A DNA stretch of 64,000 nucleotides from Ectopseudomonas guguanensis (lineage in GTDB: Bacteria > Pseudomonadota > Gammaproteobacteria > Pseudomonadales > Pseudomonadaceae), in assembly GCF_900104265.1 (NCBI RefSeq), contig NZ_FNJJ01000003.1, positions 40,672 to 104,671 of the forward strand, written 5' to 3'. Below, piece by piece: positions 56,863-64,000 of the stretch (its first letter is position 1; every line of letters starts with the position of its first letter). The notes below the pieces were generated by a model, which ran no database searches, was not told where the DNA came from, and saw only the letters and a program-made list of their open reading frames with translations. The translations under genes were made by a program, and so were the position numbers.

Positions 56863-57681
56863 ATGCGGCATGCGCGGCGCTGGATTCATGGATGTGTGGG
56901 TGCCTTGTTGCTGTCGTTTGCCGGTCTTCTCTGCGCTGCCGAAGTGGTCAAGGTCGGCGGTGCGCACTTCCCGCCCTATGTGGTCAAGTCCAACCTGCAG
57001 GAGTCGAGTGGGCTTCTGCCGCAATTGCTCGAAGCGCTGAATCAGCAGCAGAGCGAATACCACTTCACCATGTTGCCCACCGCCATCGTGCGCCGCTTCG
57101 GCGACCTGCAGCGCGGGCGCATCGACATGGCGATATTCGAAAACCCGCAATGGGGTTGGCAGGGCATCGATGCCGAAGCCGTCGACATGGGGCTGGAGGA
57201 TGCCGAGCTGTTCGTCGCCCGCAGCGAGGCTCTGCGTGACCAGCACTTCTTCGATGAGCTGGCCGGCAAGCGCCTGGCGCTATATCGCGGTTATCACTAT
57301 GGGTTCGCCCAGTTCAACAGCGACCCGGAGTTTCTCACCACTACCTTCAACGCCAATCTCGGCCATTCCCACGACAGCAACCTGCTGATGGTGCTGCGCG
57401 GGCGTGCCGACATCGCCCTGGTGACGCGCTCCAATCTCTACGACTTTCTCGAGCGCAATCGCGAGTACGCTCGCCAGCTGCTGATTTCCGAGCGTATCGA
57501 TCAGGTCTATCGCCACCACGCGATGATTCGCTCCGGCGCGCCGATCAGCGCCGAACGCTTCGCTGCGCTGCTCGAACAGCTGCGTGCCAATGGCGAGCTG
57601 GCGCGCATTTTCTCGCCCTACCGTATCGCCGTCACGTCAGCCGCAGCGGATAGCTCAGCAGCAGAATATGCAGCAGATTGA
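56863..57681 (+). CDS. Periplasmic solute-binding protein, family 3 (tandem copy 2)
   Basis: A 272-residue paralogue of the preceding gene, sharing VGG.HFPPY, the order WGW, GYHYGFA.F..DPE and SHDSNL.M.L.GRADIA.VTRS, with a signal peptide (GCVGALLLSFAGLLCAAE). The absence of canonical arginine/aspartate amino-acid ligands cannot be judged without alignment. ATG at 56863 has a weak site. Its last 50 bases overlap the end of the convergent CPBP protease gene, so its C terminus (SAAADSSAAEYAAD) may be non-essential. Confidence 0.82.
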   Translation: MRHARRWIHGCVGALLLSFAGLLCAAEVVKVGGAHFPPYVVKSNLQESSGLLPQLLEALNQQQSEYHFTMLPTAIVRRFGDLQRGRIDMAIFENPQWGWQGIDAEAVDMGLEDAELFVARSEALRDQHFFDELAGKRLALYRGYHYGFAQFNSDPEFLTTTFNANLGHSHDSNLLMVLRGRADIALVTRSNLYDFLERNREYARQLLISERIDQVYRHHAMIRSGAPISAERFAALLEQLRANGELARIFSPYRIAVTSAAADSSAAEYAAD

Positions 57682-58390
57682 CCGCGCCATGCAGGGCGAT
57701 GGCCAGGCTCAGACGCCCGCTGTAGTGAAAGGCCAGACCGTAGCCCAGCCCCGCACAGGTCGCCACCACGGCAAATAGCGGACTGAAGGGCAGGTGAGCC
57801 GCTCCGAACAGGCCCGCTGTCAGCAGCAAGCCGGGCCAGGTGCCCAGACGCTTGACCAGCGCCGTTTGCAGCATGCCGCGAAACAGCAGCTCCTCGGCCA
57901 GCACCGCCACGCCGAGATTGACCGCCAGCCACAGCAACAGCCCTTCGGGCCATTTGGGTTGCCAGGCAACCAGGCCCAGGGCGATGGCCAGTGCCGGAAT
58001 CAGCAGCAGGGTGGCCAGGCACACCCACCAGGCCCGTTTCGGCGCTATGACTGGCCGGTGCGGTTGCCCCAGCCACCAGGCCAGCAGCGCAGTGCCCAGC
58101 AGCAGCTTGTCCCAGGAAAGGCGCAGGCCGTAGGGCGCCGCATCGGCGCTGATGGAGCGCGGCTGCCACAGCTGCCAGGGACGAAAGCCGGGCAGCAGAT
58201 GCGCTGCCAGAGCGATACTGCCGAGCAGGATCAGCGGCAGCCATAACCACTCAGGCAGATGCCGTTGGCCGGCCAGCAGCGCGATGACGAAAAGGATGCC
58301 CAGCAGCAGGCCGACGGGCTGGACGAAGCCCAGGCCCGTAGCCAGGGCCAGGGTGGAGGTGGGAAGCAGCAAGCGCAGATGCAGGGGCAT
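57632..58390 (-). CDS. CPBP-family intramembrane metalloprotease (CAAX protease/bacteriocin-processing type)
   Basis: A 252-residue polytopic membrane protein with about seven helices. The three conserved motifs are present: EELLFRG (EExxxR), FGAAHLPF (FxxxH) and HGAVNLLH (HxxxN/H), so the metal site looks complete. The start at 58390 is preceded by AAGGAGAAGG. It is convergent with the tandem solute-binding gene, overlapping by 50 bp. Substrate unknown; bacterial members are linked to peptide processing or self-immunity, but no bacteriocin genes lie here. Confidence 0.9.
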   Translation of the reverse strand: MPLHLRLLLPTSTLALATGLGFVQPVGLLLGILFVIALLAGQRHLPEWLWLPLILLGSIALAAHLLPGFRPWQLWQPRSISADAAPYGLRLSWDKLLLGTALLAWWLGQPHRPVIAPKRAWWVCLATLLLIPALAIALGLVAWQPKWPEGLLLWLAVNLGVAVLAEELLFRGMLQTALVKRLGTWPGLLLTAGLFGAAHLPFSPLFAVVATCAGLGYGLAFHYSGRLSLAIALHGAVNLLHILLLSYPLRLT

Positions 58391-58451
58391 GGCACCTTCT
58401 CCTTGGAAGGCGCGCAGTCTAGCAGGCTGTCTCTGCGGGGAGGTGACGTGC

Positions 58452-58625
58452 CTAGCGCTGACGCTCGCGCGCGTCCTTGGCTTCCTGCTCGATGGCGCGC
58501 TTGCGCATGCGTTCGAGCTGATCCTCGCTCAGGCGCATCTTCTTGGCGCTGCTGCGCAGTATCAGCAGGCTACCGATCACCGAGCCGAATACCAGCACCA
58601 GCAATAGCCAGACGTACCAGGGCAT
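58452..58625 (-). CDS. Small DUF2897-like membrane protein (57 aa)
   Basis: A short gene encoding MPWYVWLLLVLVFGSVIGSL, then a charged, probably helical tail rich in Lys, Arg and Glu (KKMRLSEDQLERMRKRAIEQ). One membrane helix and a cytoplasmic tail resemble the DUF2897 family seen in pseudomonads. A strong site, GGAGAGGA, stands eight bases before the ATG. It lies between the CPBP protease and eutC on the same strand. Function unknown. Confidence 0.8.
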   Translation of the reverse strand: MPWYVWLLLVLVFGSVIGSLLILRSSAKKMRLSEDQLERMRKRAIEQEAKDARERQR

Positions 58626-58680
58626 GACGAGTCCTCTCCGGGGAATGGAGCCTTCACCATACCCCGCGATCGGAGAGTTG

Positions 58681-59445
58681 TCAGTTGGCCTGTAGCGCTA
58701 TGGCTTGCAGATCGCTTTCGTCCTTGAGCTGCACGCCACTCAGTTGCAGGCGCAACGCCTGGCGCGTCAGGTAGTCGAGTTTGTGCGCGGCCAGTTCGTA
58801 AGGCAGGCCCTCGGGACGCACGTTGGAGATGCAGTTGCGCGCGCTGTCCGGGCAGCCCACCCGCGGCGCATGGGTCAGGTACAGGCCCAGGCTGTCCGGC
58901 GAGGTCAGGCCCGGGCGCTCGCCGATCATCACGATCACCAGGCGCGCGCGCAGCGCTTCGCCGATGCCGTCGCCAATCGCCACGCGGCCCTGTTCGGCCA
59001 GCACCACCGGGGTGTTGGCCCAGTCGGTAGCGAAGCGTTCGCGAAAGGCCTGCAGCAGCGGCAGGGCATGGCGCTGCACGGCGATGGCGGACAAGCCGTC
59101 GGCCAGCACGATGGCCAGCTCCGGCGCCGGCAGCTCGTGTTGCAGCTGCAGCCTGCAGTCGCCATGCAGGTGGCGGCCGTGATCCGGGCGCAGCAGGTAG
59201 GTCTGACGGTCCTCGGCATTGCTGCGCACTTTCAGCACCCGGAAACCGGCGGCATGCAGCTGATGCTTGAGTTCGGCGAAGTCCAGCGGGCGATGCACGG
59301 CGTCGCGCGCCTGGGCGTGGGCCAGGCCGAACTTGAGCACCTCGCGGGTGGGCAGGCTGCAGCCGACGCGGCCGAGGGCGATGCGCGCCGAGGTGTGTGC
59401 GCGCAGTTCGTCCCAGGGGTTGTGCTGGATCAGATCGTTGGCCAT
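58681..59445 (-). CDS. eutC: Ethanolamine ammonia-lyase small subunit
   Basis: A 254-residue subunit of the adenosylcobalamin-dependent lyase that turns ethanolamine into acetaldehyde and ammonia. Family segments include NPWDELRAHTSARIALGRVG, FGLAHAQARDAVH, VVLAEQGRVAIGDGIGEAL and IGERPGLTSPDSLGLYLTH (cobalamin-binding region). The ATG at 59445 overlaps the eutB stop (ATGA), giving coupled translation. No other eut genes, and no microcompartment genes, occur in the window. Confidence 0.96.
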   Translation of the reverse strand: MANDLIQHNPWDELRAHTSARIALGRVGCSLPTREVLKFGLAHAQARDAVHRPLDFAELKHQLHAAGFRVLKVRSNAEDRQTYLLRPDHGRHLHGDCRLQLQHELPAPELAIVLADGLSAIAVQRHALPLLQAFRERFATDWANTPVVLAEQGRVAIGDGIGEALRARLVIVMIGERPGLTSPDSLGLYLTHAPRVGCPDSARNCISNVRPEGLPYELAAHKLDYLTRQALRLQLSGVQLKDESDLQAIALQAN

Positions 59446-60839
59446 CACGCGGCTCCCGAGATATGTGGCAGTTGCTTGAGCAGGTGGTGGCCGCGGCCGA
59501 TCTCGCGCAGGCGGCCGCTCGGCTCGGTAATGGCCATGCGCGCCAGCCAGGCATCGAACTCCGGGGCGCGTTTCAGGCCCAGTACGCTGCGCAGGTACAG
59601 CGCATCGTGGAACGAGGTGCTCTGGTAGTTGAGCATGATGTCGTCTGCGCCCGGGATGCCCATGATGAAGTTGATGCCGGCCGCGCCGAGCAGGGTGAGC
59701 AGGCTGTCCATGTCGTCCTGATCGGCTTCGGCGTGGTTGGTGTAGCAGACGTCGCAGCCCATCGGCAGGCCGAGCAGCTTGGCGCAGAAGTGGTCTTCCA
59801 GGCCGGCGCGAATGATCTGCTTGCCGTCGTAGAGGTATTCCGGGCCGATGAAGCCGACCACGGTGTTGACCAGCAGCGGGCGGAACTCGCGGGCCACGGC
59901 GTAGGCGCGGGCTTCACAGGTCTGCTGGTCGACGCCATGGTGGCCGCCGGCCGACAGCGCGCTGCCCTGGCCGGTTTCGAAGTACATGAGGTTATCCCCC
60001 AACGTCCCGCGTCCCAGCGACAGCGCGGCCTCGTGGGCCTCGCGCAGGATCGCCAGGGACACGCCGAAGCCGGCATTGGTGGCCTCGGTGCCGGCGATGG
60101 ACTGGAACACCAGATCGATCGGCGCGCCGGCTTCGATGGCCTGTATTTGTGTGGTGACATGGGTGAGCACGCAGCTCTGCATGGGGATTTCGAAGTGCTC
60201 GCGCACCTCGTCCATCATCTGCCACAGGCGCATCAGCGTCGGCAGCGAGTCGCTGGCCGGGTTGATGCCGACCGTGGCGTCGCCCGAGCCGTAGAGCAGG
60301 CCATCGAGCATGCTGGCGGCGATGCCGCGCACGTCGTCGGTGGGGTGATTGGGCTGCAGGCGCACGGCCAGATGACCGGGCAGGCCCAGGGTGTTGCGAA
60401 AGCGGCTGATCACTTGGCATTTGCGCGCCACCAGGATCAGGTCCTGGTTGCGCATCAGCTTGCTCACGGCGGCGACCATCTCCGGCGTCAGGCCGGCGGC
60501 TACGGCCGCCAGGCGCGCGCTGTCGGTCTTTTCCAGCAACAGCCAGTCGCGCAGGTCACCCACGGTCAGGTGGCTGATCGGGGCGAAGGCAGCGGCATCA
60601 TGGCGGTCGATGATCAGGCGGGTGACTTCGTCCTGCTCGTAGGGGATAAGCGCCTCGTCGAGAAAACGCTTGAGCGGCACCTCGGCCAGAGCCAGCTTGG
60701 CTGCCATGCGCTCCTCATAGGTGGCAGCGGCCAGCCCCGCCAGGTAATCGCCGGAGCGCGCCGGGCTGGCCTTGGCCAGCAGCGTCTTGAGGTCGGCGAA
60801 GCGGTAGACCAGGCTGCCGATGGTGGTTTGGTAGGGCAT
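59445..60839 (-). CDS. eutB: Ethanolamine ammonia-lyase large subunit
   Basis: A 464-residue TIM-barrel catalytic subunit that binds ethanolamine and cobalamin with EutC. Recognisable segments are VYRFADLKTLLAKASPARSGDYLAG in part, RLQPNHPTDDVRGIAASMLDG, GDATVGINPASDS, FETGQGSALSAGGHHGVDQQT and MGIPGADDIMLNYQS. I chose ATG 60839 (MPYQTTIGSLVYRF); a longer open frame to 61262 crosses the promoter and the divergent kinase. A sigma-54-like promoter lies just upstream. Confidence 0.96.
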   Translation of the reverse strand: MPYQTTIGSLVYRFADLKTLLAKASPARSGDYLAGLAAATYEERMAAKLALAEVPLKRFLDEALIPYEQDEVTRLIIDRHDAAAFAPISHLTVGDLRDWLLLEKTDSARLAAVAAGLTPEMVAAVSKLMRNQDLILVARKCQVISRFRNTLGLPGHLAVRLQPNHPTDDVRGIAASMLDGLLYGSGDATVGINPASDSLPTLMRLWQMMDEVREHFEIPMQSCVLTHVTTQIQAIEAGAPIDLVFQSIAGTEATNAGFGVSLAILREAHEAALSLGRGTLGDNLMYFETGQGSALSAGGHHGVDQQTCEARAYAVAREFRPLLVNTVVGFIGPEYLYDGKQIIRAGLEDHFCAKLLGLPMGCDVCYTNHAEADQDDMDSLLTLLGAAGINFIMGIPGADDIMLNYQSTSFHDALYLRSVLGLKRAPEFDAWLARMAITEPSGRLREIGRGHHLLKQLPHISGAA

Positions 60840-60874
60840 GGCTGCAACCTGCTGCAAGTGTGGTGGATCTGCCG

Positions 60875-60890
60875 TGCAGTGCTCATGCCA
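60875..60890 (-). promoter_or_regulatory. Sigma-54-like promoter upstream of eutBC
   Basis: On the minus strand, TGGCATGAGCACTGCA keeps the GG-N10-GC spacing of -24/-12 promoters and differs from TGGCAC-N5-TTGCA at one base in each element. It lies 36 bases before the eutB start. Ethanolamine genes of P. aeruginosa are reported to depend on a sigma-54 enhancer-binding protein; none is encoded in this window. Confidence 0.5.
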
Positions 60891-61071
60891 GAGGGCTTGC
60901 CGCCCGTGTTTCGCGGTTCCTGGGCGCAGGGCGATTGGCGCGCAGGCGTGACAACGGTGCAAGGGGCGTGCTGGACGCACCAGCCTGGCGCGGCGAGTCG
61001 TGATCCCTGTCACAAGATGGCAACCTGGCGCTGCTTGAATGGCGGCTTTCCGACAGCAGGGGAGGCCGTTC

Positions 61072-62376
61072 GTGACCCACGCCAGCGCGCTGCAATCGCT
61101 GCTGCGAGCCGTGAAGCCGCTCGCAGCGTCGATGAGCATCAACGAGGTCGCCGACCTGTTCCTGGCGGCCGAGCACCGTGCCTTTCTCTCCCTGCCGGTG
61201 GTGGACGAGAACAATCGGCCGCTCGGTCTGGTCAGTCGCGCCACCCTGCAGGACATCTTCATGCAGCGCTTCGGGCGCGACCTGCGCGGCCGTCACCCGG
61301 TGGGCGAGGTGATGAACGACGCGCCGCTGATCGTCAGCCTGGAAGCCAGCCTGGAAGAGGCCTCCAAGCAGGTCACCGCGCAGTTGCAATACCCGATCAC
61401 CGAGGACTTCGTGCTGATCGATGCCCAGGGCGGGTACTGCGGTCTGGGCACGGTGCTGGACCTGCTCAAGGCCATGGAAGCGCGCGTCGCCCAGCGCAAC
61501 CGCGTGCTGCGCCAGGCGCTGGTGGACCTCAAGGAGTCCCAGGCGCAACTGCTGCAATCGGAGAAGATGGCGTCGCTCGGGCAGATGGTCGCTGGCGTCG
61601 CCCATGAATTGAACACGCCGCTGGGCTACGTGAAGAACAACGTGCAGCTGCTGCGCGAATTGAGCGAGCCACTGTTCGAACTCGCCGCCGCACAGGCGCG
61701 CCTGGGCCAGTGCCTGAACGATCCCGACTGCGACGAGGCGAGCCTGAGCCAGGCCCTGCAGGCCGCCGAACAGGCTCGCCAGCAGGCGGCGCCGGAGCTG
61801 CTCGCCGAGGATCTGCAGCAGCTGTATGGCGACACCCTGTACGGCCTCGAGCAGATTGCCGAACTGGTGGTGGGTCTGAAGGATTTCGCCCGTCTCGACC
61901 GTGCCATGAGCGAAGAGGTGGACCTCAACGACTGCATCCGCAGCGCGCTGCTGATCGCGCGCAACCACATCAAGGACAAGGCCGAGGTGGTGCAGCAGCT
62001 CGGCGAGCTGCCGCGTATCGCCTGCGCGCCTTCGCAGATCAACCAGGTGCTGCTCAACCTGCTGACCAACGCCGCCCAGGCCATCGATGGCAAGGGGCGC
62101 ATCCAGATTCGCAGCTGGGCCGATGCCCAGGGCATCCACCTCTCGCTGCAGGACAACGGCCGCGGCATGCCGCCGGAGGTCATGGCGAAGATCTTCGATC
62201 CGTTCTTCACCACCAAGCCGGTGGGCCAGGGTACCGGCCTCGGGTTGTCCATCAGCTACAAGATCGTCCAGGACCACGGTGGCCAGATTCGCGTCGCCTC
62301 CGAGCCAGGGCGTGGCACGCGCTTTCTCGTCAGCCTGCCGTTGCCCGCCACCGCCGCCATGAAAAGGAGCGCCTGA
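61072..62376 (+). CDS. CBS-domain sensor histidine kinase
   Basis: A 434-residue soluble kinase. Residues about 5-140 are a paired CBS module ([30 protein letters not shown] and [21 protein letters not shown]), which usually binds adenine nucleotides. The dimerisation box is [19 protein letters not shown] with phospho-accepting His178, followed by a long insertion and the ATP domain ([35 protein letters not shown]). A GTG start at 61072, preceded by GGGGAGG, is preferred over ATG 61039, which lacks a site. It is coupled to a response regulator and divergent from eutB. Confidence 0.92.
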   Translation: MTHASALQSLLRAVKPLAASMSINEVADLFLAAEHRAFLSLPVVDENNRPLGLVSRATLQDIFMQRFGRDLRGRHPVGEVMNDAPLIVSLEASLEEASKQVTAQLQYPITEDFVLIDAQGGYCGLGTVLDLLKAMEARVAQRNRVLRQALVDLKESQAQLLQSEKMASLGQMVAGVAHELNTPLGYVKNNVQLLRELSEPLFELAAAQARLGQCLNDPDCDEASLSQALQAAEQARQQAAPELLAEDLQQLYGDTLYGLEQIAELVVGLKDFARLDRAMSEEVDLNDCIRSALLIARNHIKDKAEVVQQLGELPRIACAPSQINQVLLNLLTNAAQAIDGKGRIQIRSWADAQGIHLSLQDNGRGMPPEVMAKIFDPFFTTKPVGQGTGLGLSISYKIVQDHGGQIRVASEPGRGTRFLVSLPLPATAAMKRSA

Positions 62377-63290
62377 TGTCCGCACCCGTTCGCATCATGT
62401 TCGTCGACGACGAGGAGCGTATCCTGCGCAGCCTCGCGATGCAGTTTCGCCGCCACTACGAGGTGCTGACCGAGAGCGATCCGCTGCGCGCACTGCAGCG
62501 CCTGCGCGAGGAGCACATTCACGTGCTGGTCAGCGATCAGCGCATGCCGCAGATGAGCGGAGCGCAGCTGCTGGCCGAAGCCCGCGAGATCGCCCCGAAC
62601 ACCCTGCGCATCCTCCTGACCGGCTATTCCGATCTGGATGCCGCGGTGGAGGCGTTGAACAACGGCGGCATCTTCCGCTACCTGACCAAGCCCTGGGATC
62701 AGCAGGAAATGGCCTTCACCCTGCGCCAGGCGGCAGAGCTGGCGGTGCGTCAGGCGCAGCCGGTGGCCTCGGGTGCCAGTGCGGCGCTGAGCGCACCGCT
62801 GGCAGTGCTGCTGCTGGACGATGATCCGGACACGCTCGGCGTCGTCGGCGAGTTCTGCGTTGCCGGCGGTCACCAGCTGCTGCGCGCGCGCAACCTGGCC
62901 GAGGCAGTGCTGCAACTGAACAACGAGCGCGTGGACATTCTGGTCAGCGACCTCAAGCTGGTCGGCGAGGACACCGCGCCGCTGCTCAAGACCCTGGCGC
63001 AGGCTCACCCGCGCCTGCTCAGCCTGGTGGTCACGCCATTTCAGGACACCCAGGCGCTACTGCGCCTGGTCAACGAGGCGCAGATCTTCCGCTATCTGCC
63101 CAAGCCGATTCGCCGCGGTCTGTTCGAGAAGGGGCTGAAGGCAGCCGCCGAACAGGCGCTGATCTGGCGTACCCAGCCGCAACAGGTGGTCACTCGCCTG
63201 GCCGAGGTGCCGCGCGACGAGCGCGAGCAGGAGAAGGTCGGCAGTCTGCTCGGTATGCTCGGTCGTCTGCGTGAACGGCTGATCGCCTGA
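62376..63290 (+). CDS. Response regulator with two receiver domains and no output domain
   Basis: A 304-residue protein coupled to the kinase by a TGATG overlap. Receiver one (about 1-125) has FVDDEERILRSL, phospho-acceptor Asp54 in LVSDQRMP, and the conserved lysine in FRYLTKPWD. Receiver two (about 142-265) has LLLDDDPDTLGV, Asp192 in LVSDLKL and YLPKPIRRG. A short helical tail follows; there is no DNA-binding, HD-GYP or AAA domain. Receiver one resembles those of RpfG-type regulators. It may relay phosphate to a protein elsewhere or act by protein contact. Confidence 0.9.
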   Translation: MSAPVRIMFVDDEERILRSLAMQFRRHYEVLTESDPLRALQRLREEHIHVLVSDQRMPQMSGAQLLAEAREIAPNTLRILLTGYSDLDAAVEALNNGGIFRYLTKPWDQQEMAFTLRQAAELAVRQAQPVASGASAALSAPLAVLLLDDDPDTLGVVGEFCVAGGHQLLRARNLAEAVLQLNNERVDILVSDLKLVGEDTAPLLKTLAQAHPRLLSLVVTPFQDTQALLRLVNEAQIFRYLPKPIRRGLFEKGLKAAAEQALIWRTQPQQVVTRLAEVPRDEREQEKVGSLLGMLGRLRERLIA

Positions 63291-63363
63291 TCGCCTGATC
63301 CTTTGGCTTTCCCGGCCGAAACGCAATGCCGCCCCTGCCTCTCCTGCGGAAGTTCAGTGCCCC

Positions 63364-63468
63364 GTGGGAGCGGCTTCAGCCGCGATGCCTTTGTGCCGAA
63401 GCCAAAGCCCCGGCTTTCATCCGGGCTACAGACTAGAGGTTTGCATGTGGGAGGGGCTTTGACCGCGA
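63364..63468. repeat. REP-like units, families D and C, upstream of pyrF
   Basis: Three degenerate single units lie in the 240-bp gap before pyrF: GTGGGAGCGGCTTCAGCC at 63364 (family D), CCCGG.TT.CATCCGGGCTAC at 63409-63429 (family C half) and GTGGGAGGGGCTTTGACC at 63447-63468 (family D). They are not paired as inverted arms, unlike most copies in this window. Confidence 0.75.
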
Positions 63469-63490
63469 CCAGTGCCGGCGAGCTTTGCGC

Positions 63491-63496
63491 TACAAT
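63491..63496 (+). promoter_or_regulatory. Probable -10 element of pyrF
   Basis: TACAAT, 34 bases before the pyrF start, is a good -10 hexamer. I see no convincing -35 at 16-18 bp; the best region (63468-63473) is poor. Confidence 0.4.
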
Positions 63497-63530
63497 GCGC
63501 GGCGTTTTTTATCCTGTTCGAGACCCGCTC

Positions 63531-64000
63531 ATGCCTGCCTGCCAAACCCCGATCATCGTCGCCCTCGACTTTCCCAGCCGCGAAGCCGCTCTGGCCCTGG
63601 CCGATCGCCTCGATCCGGCGCTGTGCCGGGTCAAGGTCGGCAAGGAGCTGTTCACCCGCAGTGGTCCGCAGGTGGTCGAGGCGCTGCAGGCCAAGGGCTT
63701 CGAGCTGTTTCTCGATCTGAAATTCCACGACATCCCCAACACCACGGCCATGGCGGTCAGGGCTGCGGCCGAGCTGGGCGTGTGGATGGTCAACGTGCAC
63801 TGCTCCGGCGGCCTGCGCATGATGGCGGCCTGCCGCAACGAGCTGGACAAGCTGACTGGCGCCAAGCCGCTGCTGATCGGCGTGACCGTGCTGACCAGCA
63901 TGGAGCAGCAGGATCTGGCCGGCATCGGCCTGGACGTGCCGCCACAGGAGCAGGTGCTGCGCCTGGCCGGCCTGGCTGCCGATGCCGGGCTCGATGGTCT
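63531..64000 (+). CDS. pyrF: Orotidine 5'-phosphate decarboxylase (partial, runs off the window)
   Basis: The first 156 residues of an OMP decarboxylase, which makes UMP in the last step of pyrimidine synthesis. The N terminus [21 protein letters not shown] has the first active-site Asp. [12 protein letters not shown] is the family lysine segment, and the catalytic charged cluster is Asp62-Lys64-Asp67 in [13 protein letters not shown] at 63531 matches the family start, though a ribosome-binding site is weak. No stop codon occurs before 64000; about 75 residues are missing judged by usual length. Confidence 0.95.
   Translation, partial: MPACQTPIIVALDFPSREAALALADRLDPALCRVKVGKELFTRSGPQVVEALQAKGFELFLDLKFHDIPNTTAMAVRAAAELGVWMVNVHCSGGLRMMAACRNELDKLTGAKPLLIGVTVLTSMEQQDLAGIGLDVPPQEQVLRLAGLAADAGLDG

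Noticed and set aside
57632..58390. Bacteriocin-processing or immunity locus around the CPBP protease
   Set aside because: No small peptide precursor, ABC exporter or second protease gene is seen nearby; the 57-aa neighbour is a membrane protein of DUF2897 type.
61018..61036. Possible sigma-54 promoter (TGGCAACCTGGCGCTGCTT) before the kinase gene
   Set aside because: The GG-N10-GC spacing fails, so I did not call it.
63459..63496. TTGACC with TACAAT as a full pyrF promoter
   Set aside because: The spacing is 26 bp, too long for a sigma-70 promoter, and TTGACC is part of a REP unit.

Overview
The window is chromosomal DNA from a high-GC gammaproteobacterium, almost certainly a Pseudomonas. 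Diagnostic blocks include leuC-leuD-leuB-asd-asd paralogue-fimV-truA-trpF-accD-folC-(SPOR)-cvpA-purF-metZ, etfD divergent from etfBA beside a PlaF-like membrane phospholipase, and a complete acyclic-terpene utilisation (atu) cluster. Species cannot be fixed from sequence alone. I see no prophage, insertion sequence, transposase or CRISPR array.

Layout. 1-6.4 kb: tRNA-Glu, a TetR regulator with a hydrolase, a membrane diguanylate cyclase, a hot-dog thioesterase, dusC, and an ibpA-type small heat-shock gene behind a sigma-32-like promoter and a ROSE RNA thermometer. 6.5-9.8 kb: a five-PAS GGDEF-EAL protein. 9.9-28.2 kb: LysR regulator, leucine genes, asd and a catalytically dead-looking asd paralogue, fimV, then truA to metZ-SDR (tRNA modification, tryptophan, fatty acid, folate, purine and methionine synthesis). 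28.3-33 kb: electron-transfer flavoprotein genes and PlaF. 33-41.2 kb: cell-envelope genes (solute-binding protein, DUF4398 and OmpA lipoproteins), a 749-bp near-palindrome with no gene, a MocR-type regulator, then a VWA lipoprotein-ECF sigma-antisigma cluster. 41.3-43.4 kb: a membrane protein of unknown function. 43.4-55.9 kb: atuABCDEFGH on the minus strand, with atuR divergent. 56-58.6 kb: two tandem solute-binding proteins, a CPBP protease and a 57-aa membrane protein. 58.7-63.3 kb: eutBC divergent from a CBS-histidine kinase/dual-receiver pair. The window ends inside pyrF.

How the genes work together. The atu enzymes take citronellol-type acids through CoA ligation, dehydrogenation, biotin-dependent carboxylation (AtuC/AtuF) and hydration; electrons from AtuD would enter the respiratory chain through EtfAB and Etf-QO encoded 20 kb away. 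EutBC deaminates ethanolamine, which phospholipid turnover can supply.

Most unusual: (1) the 749-bp near-palindrome at 35198-35946, bounded by a perfect 17-bp inverted repeat; (2) five families of REP-like palindromes in about a dozen places, filling six of the seven gene junctions of the atu operon and supplying the stop codon of both dusC and atuA; (3) a CBS-kinase/dual-receiver pair with no output domain beside eutBC. The window is mostly core genome, and I found nothing that can be called a new defence or mobile system; the palindromic element is the best candidate for something poorly described.
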